This document shows positions 35,428 through 43,830 of a DNA stretch of 64,000 bases, one piece after another (position 1 is the stretch's first letter; the number at the start of each line of letters is the position of its first letter). The notes under the pieces are model-generated. The model did no database searches and was not told where the DNA came from. It saw only the letters and a program-made list of their open reading frames with translations. This DNA is from Neptunomonas antarctica (lineage in GTDB: Bacteria; Pseudomonadota; Gammaproteobacteria; Pseudomonadales; Balneatricaceae), in assembly GCF_001305295.1 (NCBI RefSeq), contig NZ_LJSI01000053.1:434001-498000 (forward strand). Direction: 5' to 3'. A program made the translations under genes and the position numbers.

Positions 35428-35906
35428 AAAACCCTAAATACTCCCTGTTTCGTCGCTTCTGTGCGGATTCCTGCAAAAAGCGTGTAGTGACTCATAGTGA
35501 CTATATGCAGGCGGTGGATATGTATCTCGAAATCTCCCGTTCCGGTGATACATCGTTAAGAAAAATTCATTACCGCTGGGTTCAGCTGCTAAGCCTTAAA
35601 TTCAGACGTACCTCGTTTATGGCTCCGAACCCTACTCAATACCCTCGTTCAGTGTTCATGGCTCTAAAAAGTCATAGCGCTATCAGTTCCCGTATCGACG
35701 CTAAAGTCATTCAAGACTATAACAGCGTCGGGGGCCGTTGGACTGCTCACCCAGTTCGACGGTTTTTCAGAGCGTTTCAACGTGACTTTTTTGGTTACCC
35801 GAAAAAGCACAACACTCAACAGCTAGCACCTGCAACTGCTCGGGCCTCGGTCTCTTCATACCTTACCGCAGGCCCGTCACATTCTAAAAAAGGGTGTTCA
35901 TTATGA
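35424..35906 (+). CDS. Inovirus early protein, unknown
   Basis: 160 residues, from the ATG overlapping the previous stop and behind GAGGAGG. Very basic (many Arg and Lys), not recognised. It is coupled on both sides (ATGA overlaps), so it belongs to the phage early operon. The basic charge suggests nucleic-acid binding. Confidence 0.65.
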   Translation: MKNPKYSLFRRFCADSCKKRVVTHSDYMQAVDMYLEISRSGDTSLRKIHYRWVQLLSLKFRRTSFMAPNPTQYPRSVFMALKSHSAISSRIDAKVIQDYNSVGGRWTAHPVRRFFRAFQRDFFGYPKKHNTQQLAPATARASVSSYLTAGPSHSKKGCSL

Positions 35907-36268
35907 TCATCCTTACTACCAAGCCAGGTATCGGTGAATTTTGCACCCGTTGTGGTGAACTGTTCACAGAAACTAAGGCCTTTGCGGCCTTTATTGATCC
36001 TCTTTTAAATCGCGGTGCTTTAACTCTGTACGGAGCCGAGTGTTGCAAAAAATGCGCTGAAGCAATGCAGCGGATGGGAACTATTTTAAGAACTCACTAT
36101 GCGACGACGTTTGGCATTAAAGAGCTGAAACTCGACCCTGTTCATTTGTGTCTTGTTTCCTGGTCAAGCTGGTGTCCGAAAGCATATGCCGAGTTTGGAA
36201 TTCTTCATCGTCCAACATTAACAGCGTTCATCAATTCTCAAATCAAAGGTGTTTCTCATGGAAGTTAA
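35903..36268 (+). CDS. Inovirus zinc-ribbon-like protein, unknown
   Basis: 121 residues from the ATG that overlaps the previous stop. Two CxxC pairs (FCTRCGEL at about 13-20 and CCKKCAEA at about 47-54) suggest one bound zinc. Function unknown; it precedes the ssDNA-binding gene. Confidence 0.65.
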   Translation: MIILTTKPGIGEFCTRCGELFTETKAFAAFIDPLLNRGALTLYGAECCKKCAEAMQRMGTILRTHYATTFGIKELKLDPVHLCLVSWSSWCPKAYAEFGILHRPTLTAFINSQIKGVSHGS

Positions 36269-36566
36269 TATGACAGTAATCGTCACAGCGGCTAAACGCT
36301 ATGACTTCGACGGTAACAAAGGTGCGCAGTTTTATACCCTGGGCGACATGATCGAAGAAGAGGATCGTGTGGGTTGTCCCGTTATGAAATTGTCCGGTGA
36401 ATACAATGTTTTGGATAATCTGCGCGGCGTTAGATTACCGGCGCGATTCGATCTTAAATGTGATGTTCAAGTCGGTGCTAAAGACTCGATGAAGTACCAC
36501 GTTGTTGGAGCAGCTCCTACGATGACTGCTCAACAGGAAAAAGCTTCTCAGCCTGCCAAGGCGTAG
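36258..36566 (+). CDS. Probable inovirus single-stranded DNA-binding protein (gpV-like)
   Basis: 102 residues; the start is the ATG at 36258 or 36270. Size, position between early genes and coat genes, and a beta-rich body (MTVIVTAAKRYDFDGNKGAQFYTLGD, with LRGVRLPARFDLKCDV later) fit the protein that coats phage single-stranded DNA before packaging. The C-terminus is a flexible Ala/Gln/Lys tail. Identified by position and fold type, not by a named motif. Confidence 0.6.
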   Translation: MEVNMTVIVTAAKRYDFDGNKGAQFYTLGDMIEEEDRVGCPVMKLSGEYNVLDNLRGVRLPARFDLKCDVQVGAKDSMKYHVVGAAPTMTAQQEKASQPAKA

Positions 36567-36663
36567 CCGTGCAGATAGCGGTCCGTTTTCAGAGAGAGTC
36601 AGTTTTCTCATCTGAAAAACCGCAAACGCACATTCTTAAATAACACACGTAACGTGGTGAACT

Positions 36664-36891
36664 ATGAATTATTTGGGGTGCAACGGGAGTATTACCGAGA
36701 ATGTTGACGGTTTTCCGCTGTGCTCCGATGGCTGGTTGGTTGTTTCTCAGGAAGCAATTATCCAGCAGTCTATGGTCATATCTCAACAAGATTCAGCTGA
36801 GTTATGGCCATTACTCTTAGGTCTGCTAGTCCTTGGCGGATCTATTAAAATTTTGAGAAATGTTTTCTCACAAAATCTAAAGGGTGGCTGA
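36664..36891 (+). CDS. Small inovirus membrane protein before the coat gene
   Basis: 75 residues with a soluble N-terminus containing two Cys and one membrane helix (about 48-66, LWPLLLGLLVLGGSIKIL), ending in a basic tail. Two bases before the coat gene. Its place suggests a minor virion or assembly protein; not recognised further. Confidence 0.65.
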   Translation: MNYLGCNGSITENVDGFPLCSDGWLVVSQEAIIQQSMVISQQDSAELWPLLLGLLVLGGSIKILRNVFSQNLKGG

Positions 36892-36893
36892 TT

Positions 36894-37103
36894 ATGTCTC
36901 GTAAATTTATGAAAAAACTGGCAGCGGGTGGTGTTGCTGTTTCTGGTCTTGTGGTTATGGCTTCGGCTAATGCAGCGCTTGATGCTGCGGTGACTACTCA
37001 GATCGCTACGACGTCCGCAGATATTACCGAAGCCGGTACTTTGCTGATTGGTTTGGCGGTTGTGGCCATGGGTCTTCGTTGGGTTAAAGCTACGTTCTTT
37101 TAA
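36894..37103 (+). CDS. Major coat protein (pVIII-like)
   Basis: 69-residue precursor. A 27-residue signal peptide ends in ASANA, leaving a mature protein of about 42 residues: an acidic/polar amphipathic N-terminus (ALDAAVTTQIATTSADITEAG), a membrane helix (TLLIGLAVVAMGL) and a basic end (RWVKATFF). This is the classic filamentous coat design. It is followed by a strong terminator, which in this phage group keeps coat transcripts abundant. Confidence 0.9.
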   Translation: MSRKFMKKLAAGGVAVSGLVVMASANAALDAAVTTQIATTSADITEAGTLLIGLAVVAMGLRWVKATFF

Positions 37104-37121
37104 CCTGGTGCCTCTTTAAAC

Positions 37122-37146
37122 AGGGGGCATTACGTCCCCTTTTTTT
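37122..37146 (+). terminator. Terminator after the major coat gene
   Basis: AGGGGG-CATTACG-TCCCCT stem-loop followed by six T residues. It matches the central terminator found after the coat gene of filamentous phages. Confidence 0.88.
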
Positions 37147-37158
37147 GTGGAGAAATTT

Positions 37159-37227
37159 ATGCTGATTGATCCGTATTCATTAATTCTTATTGTAGGCTTG
37201 GCGTCTCTTGCCATTGCAGCATCATGA
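37159..37227 (+). CDS. 22-residue hydrophobic minor coat protein (pVII/pIX-like)
   Basis: ATG at 37159 behind TGGAGAAATTT; 22 codons giving MLIDPYSLILIVGLASLAIA plus AS; stop overlaps the next start (ATGA at 37224). An entire membrane helix with a short acidic N-terminus, like the tip proteins pVII and pIX of M13. It lies between the coat terminator and the adhesin gene. Too short for usual gene finders. Confidence 0.7.
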   Translation: MLIDPYSLILIVGLASLAIAAS

Positions 37228-38822
37228 TTTCCTTTTCCTACTTAAAACCTAATTTCAAATCGCACCTGCTCAATTATTTCTTTGTTGTTATTTTCTTTTG
37301 TGTTGGTTTTTTTCCCGTTTCTTTATTTGCTGCTGATTATTATTGGAAAACTGGTTATACAACTCAAGGAATTCCAAGTGGCTCTTATATTAATTCATCA
37401 CCTGTTGCGGGTTGCTATGCGTTAGTTGCTGATAAGGGTTGGACAGAAGCTAGTCCAAATAAAAGTTCAGATCGTTATAATTGTTCATCCAGAATGGCGC
37501 CTAATGCTCAGGGTTATACTCAATTTATTAGATATGGTAACGGGTGTCCTGAGGATACTGTTTATAATTCTGATACTTTGGTATGTGATGCTCCGGCTGA
37601 GCCAGAACATTGTACAGATTTAACGGGTACTACTGCTCAAGTTGCTTCTGCTAATTTATCAATGTGTGTTTCTGGTTGTCGTGCTACTACGTCCGGTTCT
37701 TCTATTACAGTTCAGTTAACTGGTGGAGATACTGCACCTAATACTTATACCTATAACGGTGAGGAATGTAATACCAATCCTTTAGTACCTTGGCAGACTA
37801 AATACGGTGATCTTTTTAATGGTACTGATCATGCTTTGCCTGCTCCTACTCAGGCTGAAAAAGACGAAGGAGATATGCAGACGTGTTATACGGCTGATGG
37901 TAAATATCTAGGCCAGGTCTCTGCTTCGGTCAATTGTCCGACATATCAACAGGCTTGTTACGATAATGATACGGGTGCTAAAACGTCGGTGATTGGTCAG
38001 GGTCAGTCTTGCCCTAATAATTCCAGTTCGTTGGCGGCGGCTTCTCGGGATACGATTAAAAAATGGGTTGAAAATAAAATCCTTAATCCTGATGGTTCTA
38101 TTACTGAAAATAAAACGACCAGAACAACTGAGACGGGTGTTGATGGATCTACACATACCACTACTACCAGTACAACAGGTGGTACTAATGCTGATGGTTC
38201 GCCTAAAACTGAGACTACCACAACGACTATTGCAGTAGGCGGTGGCGGTGGCGGAGCTGATGAAGAAAAATCTAAAACATCGGTTGATTTGAAGTGTAAA
38301 ACTCCTCCGGTTTGTGTCGGTGATGCGGTTGATTGTGCTTCATTAGAATTAAATTGGTTAGAGTTTTGTAAAGCCCAGGGCGCTGAATTTGGTGGATTAG
38401 ATCAATGCGTTGAGCCTCCTACCTGTACGGGAGATCCGTGGCAATGCACCTTGATTATTCAGGATTGGAAGTCGTCGTGTAATCTTTCACCTGATGCATT
38501 AAATAGCGCTCTTGATGCTCCCGATACTGCTTATGATGATATTCGTACCTTAGTCGGTGATAACACTGATTCTGATGGTTCTTTATCTAATATTACGGAA
38601 GAGATTAATGTTGAGCAGGCTTTAGGCTTAGGTTCAATTCTGGCTGATAACGGGCGTTCGGGTTCTTGTCCTCCTAATGTTGGTTTAGGCATGTCTATGG
38701 CTGCTATTTTCAAATTCGATTCGATTTGTCAAATGATGGAAGCATTGCGGCCACTGGTATTATTCTCGGCGGCTTTCATGTGCATGATGATGATTTATCG
38801 TGGATTAGTGGAGAATATGTAA
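37224..38822 (+). CDS. Adsorption protein (pIII-like)
   Basis: 532 residues. Signal peptide (about 1-36, ending SLFA), a cysteine-rich N-terminal part, then Thr/Gly-rich linkers (about 285-350: THTTTTSTTGG and GGGGGG), a second cysteine-rich part (CKTPPVCVGDAVDC), and one C-terminal membrane helix (about 508-526). This is the layout of the filamentous-phage tip protein that binds the pilus and TolA. The receptor is unknown. Confidence 0.85.
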   Translation: MISFSYLKPNFKSHLLNYFFVVIFFCVGFFPVSLFAADYYWKTGYTTQGIPSGSYINSSPVAGCYALVADKGWTEASPNKSSDRYNCSSRMAPNAQGYTQFIRYGNGCPEDTVYNSDTLVCDAPAEPEHCTDLTGTTAQVASANLSMCVSGCRATTSGSSITVQLTGGDTAPNTYTYNGEECNTNPLVPWQTKYGDLFNGTDHALPAPTQAEKDEGDMQTCYTADGKYLGQVSASVNCPTYQQACYDNDTGAKTSVIGQGQSCPNNSSSLAAASRDTIKKWVENKILNPDGSITENKTTRTTETGVDGSTHTTTTSTTGGTNADGSPKTETTTTTIAVGGGGGGADEEKSKTSVDLKCKTPPVCVGDAVDCASLELNWLEFCKAQGAEFGGLDQCVEPPTCTGDPWQCTLIIQDWKSSCNLSPDALNSALDAPDTAYDDIRTLVGDNTDSDGSLSNITEEINVEQALGLGSILADNGRSGSCPPNVGLGMSMAAIFKFDSICQMMEALRPLVLFSAAFMCMMMIYRGLVENM

Positions 38823-39140
38823 ATGATGTGGGGAACGATTTTAACATTTATATTTTCAATTGCGGGCCCGTTGGTTTTTACCATTATTCGCATAATTGGT
38901 GTATCTGCGGTTACGTTTTTGGGGATGAATTTAGCGGTGGGTTTTGCGGTTGATTATATGCTTGATAATTATAATGGCCTGCCTTCTCAGCTTCTCGGTT
39001 TAATGGATTTATGCGGCGCTAATTCGGGTTTGGTTATGATTGGCGCCACTATGTCCTCTGTTGCAACATTCAAAGCGGTTAACCGTTTAAATTCAGTGTG
39101 GCGTGCTCCAGGCTCAGGCCCTAAACCGTGGAACGCATAG
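38823..39140 (+). CDS. DUF2523 minor coat protein (pVI-like)
   Basis: 105 residues with three membrane helices (about 6-30, 32-50, 68-88) and the DUF2523 style. It begins on the base after the adhesin stop. Such proteins are the virion cap partner of the adhesin and sit between it and Zot, as here. Confidence 0.82.
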   Translation: MMWGTILTFIFSIAGPLVFTIIRIIGVSAVTFLGMNLAVGFAVDYMLDNYNGLPSQLLGLMDLCGANSGLVMIGATMSSVATFKAVNRLNSVWRAPGSGPKPWNA

Positions 39141-39151
39141 GAGGATAGAAT

Positions 39152-40204
39152 ATGTTTTTCTTATTTACGGGTCAGCCAGGCTCTAAAAAAACAGCCAACA
39201 TGATCCACTTCGTTATGACGGATCCGCAGTTTAAAAATCGTCCGGTGTATTTTTATAATATCACTGAGTGCATTGTTCCTGGTTGGGAAGAACTGACAAA
39301 AGAACAGGTGTTAAATTGGCCTAATGAATTACCAGAAGGGGCGGTGTTGCTGATCGATGAAGCTCAGGAAATTTGGCGTCCTGCTGCCTGGGATAAAACT
39401 CCGCCTGAGCATGTAACCGGATTGGAAAAACATCGTCATCGTGGTCTGGATATACTCGCGACTACTCAACATCCCATGCTTATTCATACAGCTGTCAGAA
39501 GGCAGGTTCAACAACATAGGCATATTTCAGCGGCGTATGGTTTACGTTCAAAAGCTATGATCTGGGAAAAATGTGTTAATGATCCTGATGAGCATTTTAC
39601 GAAACAAGATGCGGCCAGTGAGTCAGCCAACGTTCCTAAATCAGTTTTTCAGCTTTATAAATCTACGGCACTAAATACCCATAAAGTGCGTGTTCCGAAA
39701 AAACTCTACTTTGTTGGGTTTATTGTGGCGGCGGTTTTGATTGGCGGGATTAATTTTGTGTATGACATGTCGACCAGGGCTAATGATAAACAATCGGTTG
39801 CCGGTGGGTTGTCCGGTGTGGTGTCTACTATGGCGGGCGGTATTACTCAGGCTGCTCCTTCTCAAAATAAATCTTATGCGCCGATTTACCCTGTTGATCC
39901 GATCAAATATTTATCTATGTATAAACCTAGGATTGAAGGGCTTCCAGCCACTGCTCCTATCTATGATGAATTACAAAAGCCGGTAGTGGCTCCGCGTGTA
40001 TTGTGTGTGCGTATTCATTTGAAAGAGGGTGCGAGTTGTAAATGCCTTACCCAGCAGGCCACTAGGGTAAATGTCCCTCTTGGTCGATGTGATTCATTAA
40101 TTGATGATGGCATGTTTGATAATACTCGCACGCAAACAGTCTCCTATGATCGACGTGGTGATTCAGACAATAAAATAACTCAAGGTCAAAGGAGTGATTT
40201 ATGA
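39152..40204 (+). CDS. Zot/pI-type assembly ATPase
   Basis: 350 residues behind AGGAGG. Cytoplasmic P-loop domain (about 1-180), a membrane helix (about 190-210), and a periplasmic tail with Cys residues. Walker B is clear (VLLIDEAQEIW). Walker A reads GQPGSKKT, with Lys where the family usually has Gly before KT. Zot/pI drives extrusion of the virion through the inner membrane. The toxin name reflects history and does not imply toxicity. Confidence 0.9.
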   Translation: MFFLFTGQPGSKKTANMIHFVMTDPQFKNRPVYFYNITECIVPGWEELTKEQVLNWPNELPEGAVLLIDEAQEIWRPAAWDKTPPEHVTGLEKHRHRGLDILATTQHPMLIHTAVRRQVQQHRHISAAYGLRSKAMIWEKCVNDPDEHFTKQDAASESANVPKSVFQLYKSTALNTHKVRVPKKLYFVGFIVAAVLIGGINFVYDMSTRANDKQSVAGGLSGVVSTMAGGITQAAPSQNKSYAPIYPVDPIKYLSMYKPRIEGLPATAPIYDELQKPVVAPRVLCVRIHLKEGASCKCLTQQATRVNVPLGRCDSLIDDGMFDNTRTQTVSYDRRGDSDNKITQGQRSDL

Positions 40205-40452
40205 TTATTGCCCCAATGCTCGCCCTTTTTCTGTTTACCTCTTTGCCGGTTGTCCAGGCTGAGACGGACTATGCTCCTGATTCGGAATGTCTGTACCTGG
40301 TGAAACAGTTAGAAGATATAAAAGATGCTCGTGCTATTGGTGGCTCTTCTCATTATTTCAGAATGTTAGCTGTTGAAAATAAGCGGCTCTATGATTTATT
40401 TAATATTTTGAATTGTTCATTTACATCTAAATTATTACAGAATCGGGGGTGA
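40201..40452 (+). CDS. Small exported protein, unknown
   Basis: 83 residues with signal peptide (about 1-20, ending VQA) and two Cys in the mature part. The start overlaps the Zot stop (ATGA). Not recognised; possibly an assembly or secretion partner. Confidence 0.65.
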   Translation: MIIAPMLALFLFTSLPVVQAETDYAPDSECLYLVKQLEDIKDARAIGGSSHYFRMLAVENKRLYDLFNILNCSFTSKLLQNRG

Positions 40453-40455
40453 TTT

Positions 40456-40677
40456 ATGGATGATATACAGCATGTGGTTGAAACGTTATTAACGATTAAT
40501 ACCGTTCAAACGGGGATCTTTGTCGCCCTGGCTATTGGTGTGTCGAATGTTTTATTAGGTTCTATTACCAGTTATCGACTTGATCGCAACGATACTATTA
40601 AGGCGTTAAAAGCTGAGAATAAAAAGCTGTCTGATTTATTGTTTTCTACTTCTACTCCTTATGAAGAACACTCTTAA
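40456..40677 (+). CDS. Small membrane protein, unknown
   Basis: 73 residues with one helix (about 18-38, GIFVALAIGVSNVLLG) and a charged C-terminal coiled stretch (DTIKALKAENKKLSDLL). Last gene of the structural operon; three bases after the preceding gene. Confidence 0.6.
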   Translation: MDDIQHVVETLLTINTVQTGIFVALAIGVSNVLLGSITSYRLDRNDTIKALKAENKKLSDLLFSTSTPYEEHS

Positions 40678-40693
40678 TGGTCTTTTCTGATAT

Positions 40694-40760
40694 GCGCGCG
40701 CCCCTGTGTGCATGGATGAGCGGAGCCCACAGGACAGGGGCGCAGATCACGACCCCTGTA
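40694..40760. promoter_or_regulatory. Candidate replication origin / packaging hairpin
   Basis: GCGCCCCTGT at 40698-40707 pairs with ACAGGGGCGC at 40734-40743; nested CCTGTG/CACAGG offers a second structure, and CCCCTGT recurs at 40753-40759. GC-rich in an AT-rich phage, non-coding, and about 100 bases before the rep gene. This is where filamentous phages keep the nick site and packaging signal. No nick sequence can be named. Confidence 0.6.
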
Positions 40761-40849
40761 ACACGTGAAATATAACCCTTTAGATATACCCGTTGTATGT
40801 GTTTAGGCAGTTAGATAAACCATTAACCTTTATTTTCGTATGGTGAGAT

Positions 40850-42130
40850 ATGAAAAACCACGCTACTAGAGTTAATTCATTTGATTTTTCAGAGTCAAAT
40901 ACAGGTGATATTTTTATTGGTCAGGATTTCCAATCAGATCTATCAGATATCAATGTAATCATGTCTTCTGTTGATACGGTTAGGCAGTTATATCGTTGTA
41001 CCCTTGATCATAATTGGTTATCTGACTTCGAGAATAGAATCCTCGTACATAGATCAACGGTTCAAAAGGTTCAATTGAACGGTTTTGATTTTATTCTCGG
41101 CTCTGGTGGTGCTTCTCGCTTTCAATATCGGTTACAGAACAATGAATTAGGAATGATTGTCTTTGTTAAGTCAGGATCGGTCAAAGGTGAATTTGAAGGG
41201 ACTCATATTAAGATTGAATGTTCTCCAGGGCTGCTATTACGTTACAAGGTTGATGTTGTGCAAGCATGGATGGATGGTGTCGTTTCTGAATTAACTCAAG
41301 GTGAAATCTTTTACCAGGGCGTAGCAATACATTTGGCAGTTGATGTGCAGGGTTGGGACGTTCCTAAAGACTTTATGCAACGTTTACATTGTAGATCGTC
41401 TAAACGTGTTTCTTACGATGGTATAGAGACAGCTGAATATACGTTAGCGGGTGTTTCAGCTACGTATGGTGATAATGAGACTATGACGTTTGGTTCTGTT
41501 AGTGCTGTTCAATTCTCTAACTATGACAAGACTAAGCAAATGGTTGTTATGGATAAATCAGACTTCTTTAAGTCTGCTTGGTCTGGTGAATTTGCTACCC
41601 CTCTGTGTTTCTCTGAATATGACCCTGATAAGCCTGTAAGACGTTTAGAGATGCGTTTTCATCATAGTGTTATCAATCAGTTTCATGAGGGATTACTCAA
41701 GCTAGATGGTGAGAAGGGTGGTTCTATGAAGTCATATAAGGATGTATATCATCACCTCGGGGCTTTATGGCGCTATGCAATGAATCAATTCAAGCTGATG
41801 TACAACGAAGAATGGTTCGATCCTACCTGGACTATGTTTACTCAGGATGCCAATTTTAGCCAGGCACATGATGATGCTAAATATAAGCGTGTTTACAAAG
41901 AACCAGGACGAGATAACTCGCGGAATATAGGCATGATGTTAGGGAATATGATTTCCATCTATGCCAGGAACAAAACTAAAGCTCATGTAGCTATAAAAGC
42001 ACTGGTTAAGATGCCTTTATGGGATGAAATCTGTGGTTATCTCTCAGATAAGGGAATGTCCTTCGACATGTTTTACCGGTGGTTCTCAGATGCCTTACTT
42101 GAAAGGCGTATGCGTTCAAAATGGGGTTAG
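40850..42130 (+). CDS. Inovirus replication initiation protein
   Basis: 426 residues in the replication-initiation-factor family of filamentous phages. Visible features are GVAIHLAVDVQGWDV at about 160-175 and RRLEMRFHHSVINQF at about 262-276, both typical positions. It nicks the double-stranded origin and starts rolling-circle synthesis. It has its own promoter region after the hairpin at 40694-40760. The catalytic Tyr was not identified. Confidence 0.82.
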   Translation: MKNHATRVNSFDFSESNTGDIFIGQDFQSDLSDINVIMSSVDTVRQLYRCTLDHNWLSDFENRILVHRSTVQKVQLNGFDFILGSGGASRFQYRLQNNELGMIVFVKSGSVKGEFEGTHIKIECSPGLLLRYKVDVVQAWMDGVVSELTQGEIFYQGVAIHLAVDVQGWDVPKDFMQRLHCRSSKRVSYDGIETAEYTLAGVSATYGDNETMTFGSVSAVQFSNYDKTKQMVVMDKSDFFKSAWSGEFATPLCFSEYDPDKPVRRLEMRFHHSVINQFHEGLLKLDGEKGGSMKSYKDVYHHLGALWRYAMNQFKLMYNEEWFDPTWTMFTQDANFSQAHDDAKYKRVYKEPGRDNSRNIGMMLGNMISIYARNKTKAHVAIKALVKMPLWDEICGYLSDKGMSFDMFYRWFSDALLERRMRSKWG

Positions 42131-42246
42131 TATTTGGCGTTGCTAACTTCTCATGCTTACGATCCTAAGCGTTACGTTATTCAATGTGCTTTTTTTACGT
42201 CATCCCGATAACGTAAATTCATGGGTGTTTATTCGAGTAGGAATTT

Positions 42247-43251
42247 ATGATTAAACAAAAACCTAATGGAAAGTGGTTAGTTGATATTGAACCGGTCAAA
42301 GGTAAACGGTTTAGAAAGACGTTTGATACCAAGGCTGACTGTAAACGTTACGAAACACTTATCCTGTCAAAATTCACAACTAACAATGAATGGGTAAATC
42401 CTAATTCTGATAAACGTTCGTTGGTTGATATCGTCGATCTCTGGCACCAGCTGCATGGCCATACCCTTAAAGATGGGTTTCGTCGATTCAATGCCTTGAT
42501 CAGATTGAGCAATGATTTAGGTAATCCAGTTGCGTCCAGGTTAACGTCTTCTATGTTCCTCATGTACAGAAAGCAAAGAATCAACCAGGGACTGAAACCA
42601 AAAACACTGAATAACGAGCTGATCTATATCAGAGCTGTGTTTAATGAACTGATAGCTCTACAACAATTGAACTATGTGAATCCTCTGGAGAAAGTGAAAC
42701 CTTTGAAAGTACCTGAAAGGGAACTTACCTGGTTAAACAAGGATGAGATTAATGAATTGTTCGCAGCTGTAAGTCAGAGAACTGGTTATAACCTGAACCC
42801 TCATTTGTTTTTACTAATCGAAATTTGTCTTTCAACAGGTGCCAGGTGGTCTGAAGCTGAAGGTTTGAATGCTTCATTAGTAAAAAACAACCAGGTAACT
42901 TTTGTAGATACAAAGAATGGTAAAGCTAGAACTGTTCCGATCTCAGAAGATCTGGCAAATAGACTGTATAAACACTGGATTGAGTTCGGCCCGTTTACTA
43001 GTGCTATCGGTTCCTTTCGACGAGTCCTAGATAAAACTGGAATGACTCTCCCAGAAGGTCAGGCAACACATGTATTACGACATAGCTTTGCTAGTCACTT
43101 TGTAATGAATGGTGGGAATATTGTCACGTTACAAAGAATTCTTGGTCACTCTTCAGTCAAGACAACCATGCGTTATGCTCACCTGTGCCCTGACTTTTTA
43201 AACGATGCTATTAAGTACAATCCGATGAGTGAAGTCAGAAATATGGAATAG
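42247..43251 (+). CDS. Tyrosine recombinase (integrase)
   Basis: 334 residues. An N-terminal DNA-binding part opens with KPNGKWLVDIEP and KGKRFRKTFDTK; a core-binding domain occupies about 55-150; the catalytic domain has STGARWSEAEGL (Arg), HVLRHSFASHF (His-x-x-Arg), ILGHSS (His) and TMRYAHL (nucleophile Tyr). All residues are intact. It is the only complete integrase in the array and would act on all four attachment copies. Its 3' end is repeated at 23876, 27471 and 30501. Confidence 0.93.
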   Translation: MIKQKPNGKWLVDIEPVKGKRFRKTFDTKADCKRYETLILSKFTTNNEWVNPNSDKRSLVDIVDLWHQLHGHTLKDGFRRFNALIRLSNDLGNPVASRLTSSMFLMYRKQRINQGLKPKTLNNELIYIRAVFNELIALQQLNYVNPLEKVKPLKVPERELTWLNKDEINELFAAVSQRTGYNLNPHLFLLIEICLSTGARWSEAEGLNASLVKNNQVTFVDTKNGKARTVPISEDLANRLYKHWIEFGPFTSAIGSFRRVLDKTGMTLPEGQATHVLRHSFASHFVMNGGNIVTLQRILGHSSVKTTMRYAHLCPDFLNDAIKYNPMSEVRNME

Positions 43252-43397
43252 GGTTTGCTACGGCTGTATTTTTGCTCTATAAACTAACCCGTGTGAAATC
43301 CTATAAGGACGTAGGGGGACTGACAATTATTATGAAGATGTATTCTTCATAAATAATAGGGCGTCATATGTTCTAAACCAACGGAGAGGTTTATAAA

Positions 43398-43745
43398 TTG
43401 CAATTTATTATTATGTTAATTACGTTCATTGGTATTGTTCTATTTCTTGTGTACCCAGTAAAGTTCTCAGCTGAGGCATTAGGAGCGGACAACACTGGAT
43501 TTGGAAGATGTTTTTTTGCCGTTATTGCTTCAGTATTTATTAGTACCTTTACTGAAAGCATTGGTATCTCTGCTTTAATTCAATTAGTTATCACGTTAGC
43601 TGGTACTGCGGTTGTTTTTTCATTTCTGTTAGGCGCAAAGCTCGTTCAGGGTTTTATTATAGCACTACTTTCGACACTGATTCAATTTGGCTTAACCTTT
43701 GCTTTGATTGGTTTGGGGAGCATGTTTGGGCTGCTTAAATCATAA
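43398..43745 (+). CDS. Small membrane protein, prophage cargo
   Basis: 115 residues from TTG with GGAGAGG eight bases upstream. Four hydrophobic helices (about 3-20, 36-52, 58-80, 86-110). Not recognised. It occupies the slot between integrase and the tmRNA-side attachment site, the same slot that holds the Thg1-like gene in the oldest unit. Confidence 0.65.
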   Translation: MQFIIMLITFIGIVLFLVYPVKFSAEALGADNTGFGRCFFAVIASVFISTFTESIGISALIQLVITLAGTAVVFSFLLGAKLVQGFIIALLSTLIQFGLTFALIGLGSMFGLLKS

Positions 43746-43830
43746 AAAACTTACTATCGCTTTAGGTGGCTGTTATGCACATATAAAAGCGAGTTTCAGA
43801 GCTAAAAAAGCATAACTATTCACTTAGCGG

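Noticed and set aside
39152-40204. Zot gene read as a toxin
   Set aside because: In filamentous phages Zot is the assembly ATPase pI; domain order and position fit that role and nothing here indicates toxicity.
23750-43830. CRISPR array or ordinary integron in the repeat-rich island
   Set aside because: The repeats are few, hundreds of bases long and kilobases apart, and the integrase is of phage type with a tmRNA target; no short regular repeat-spacer pattern or attC-like sites seen.
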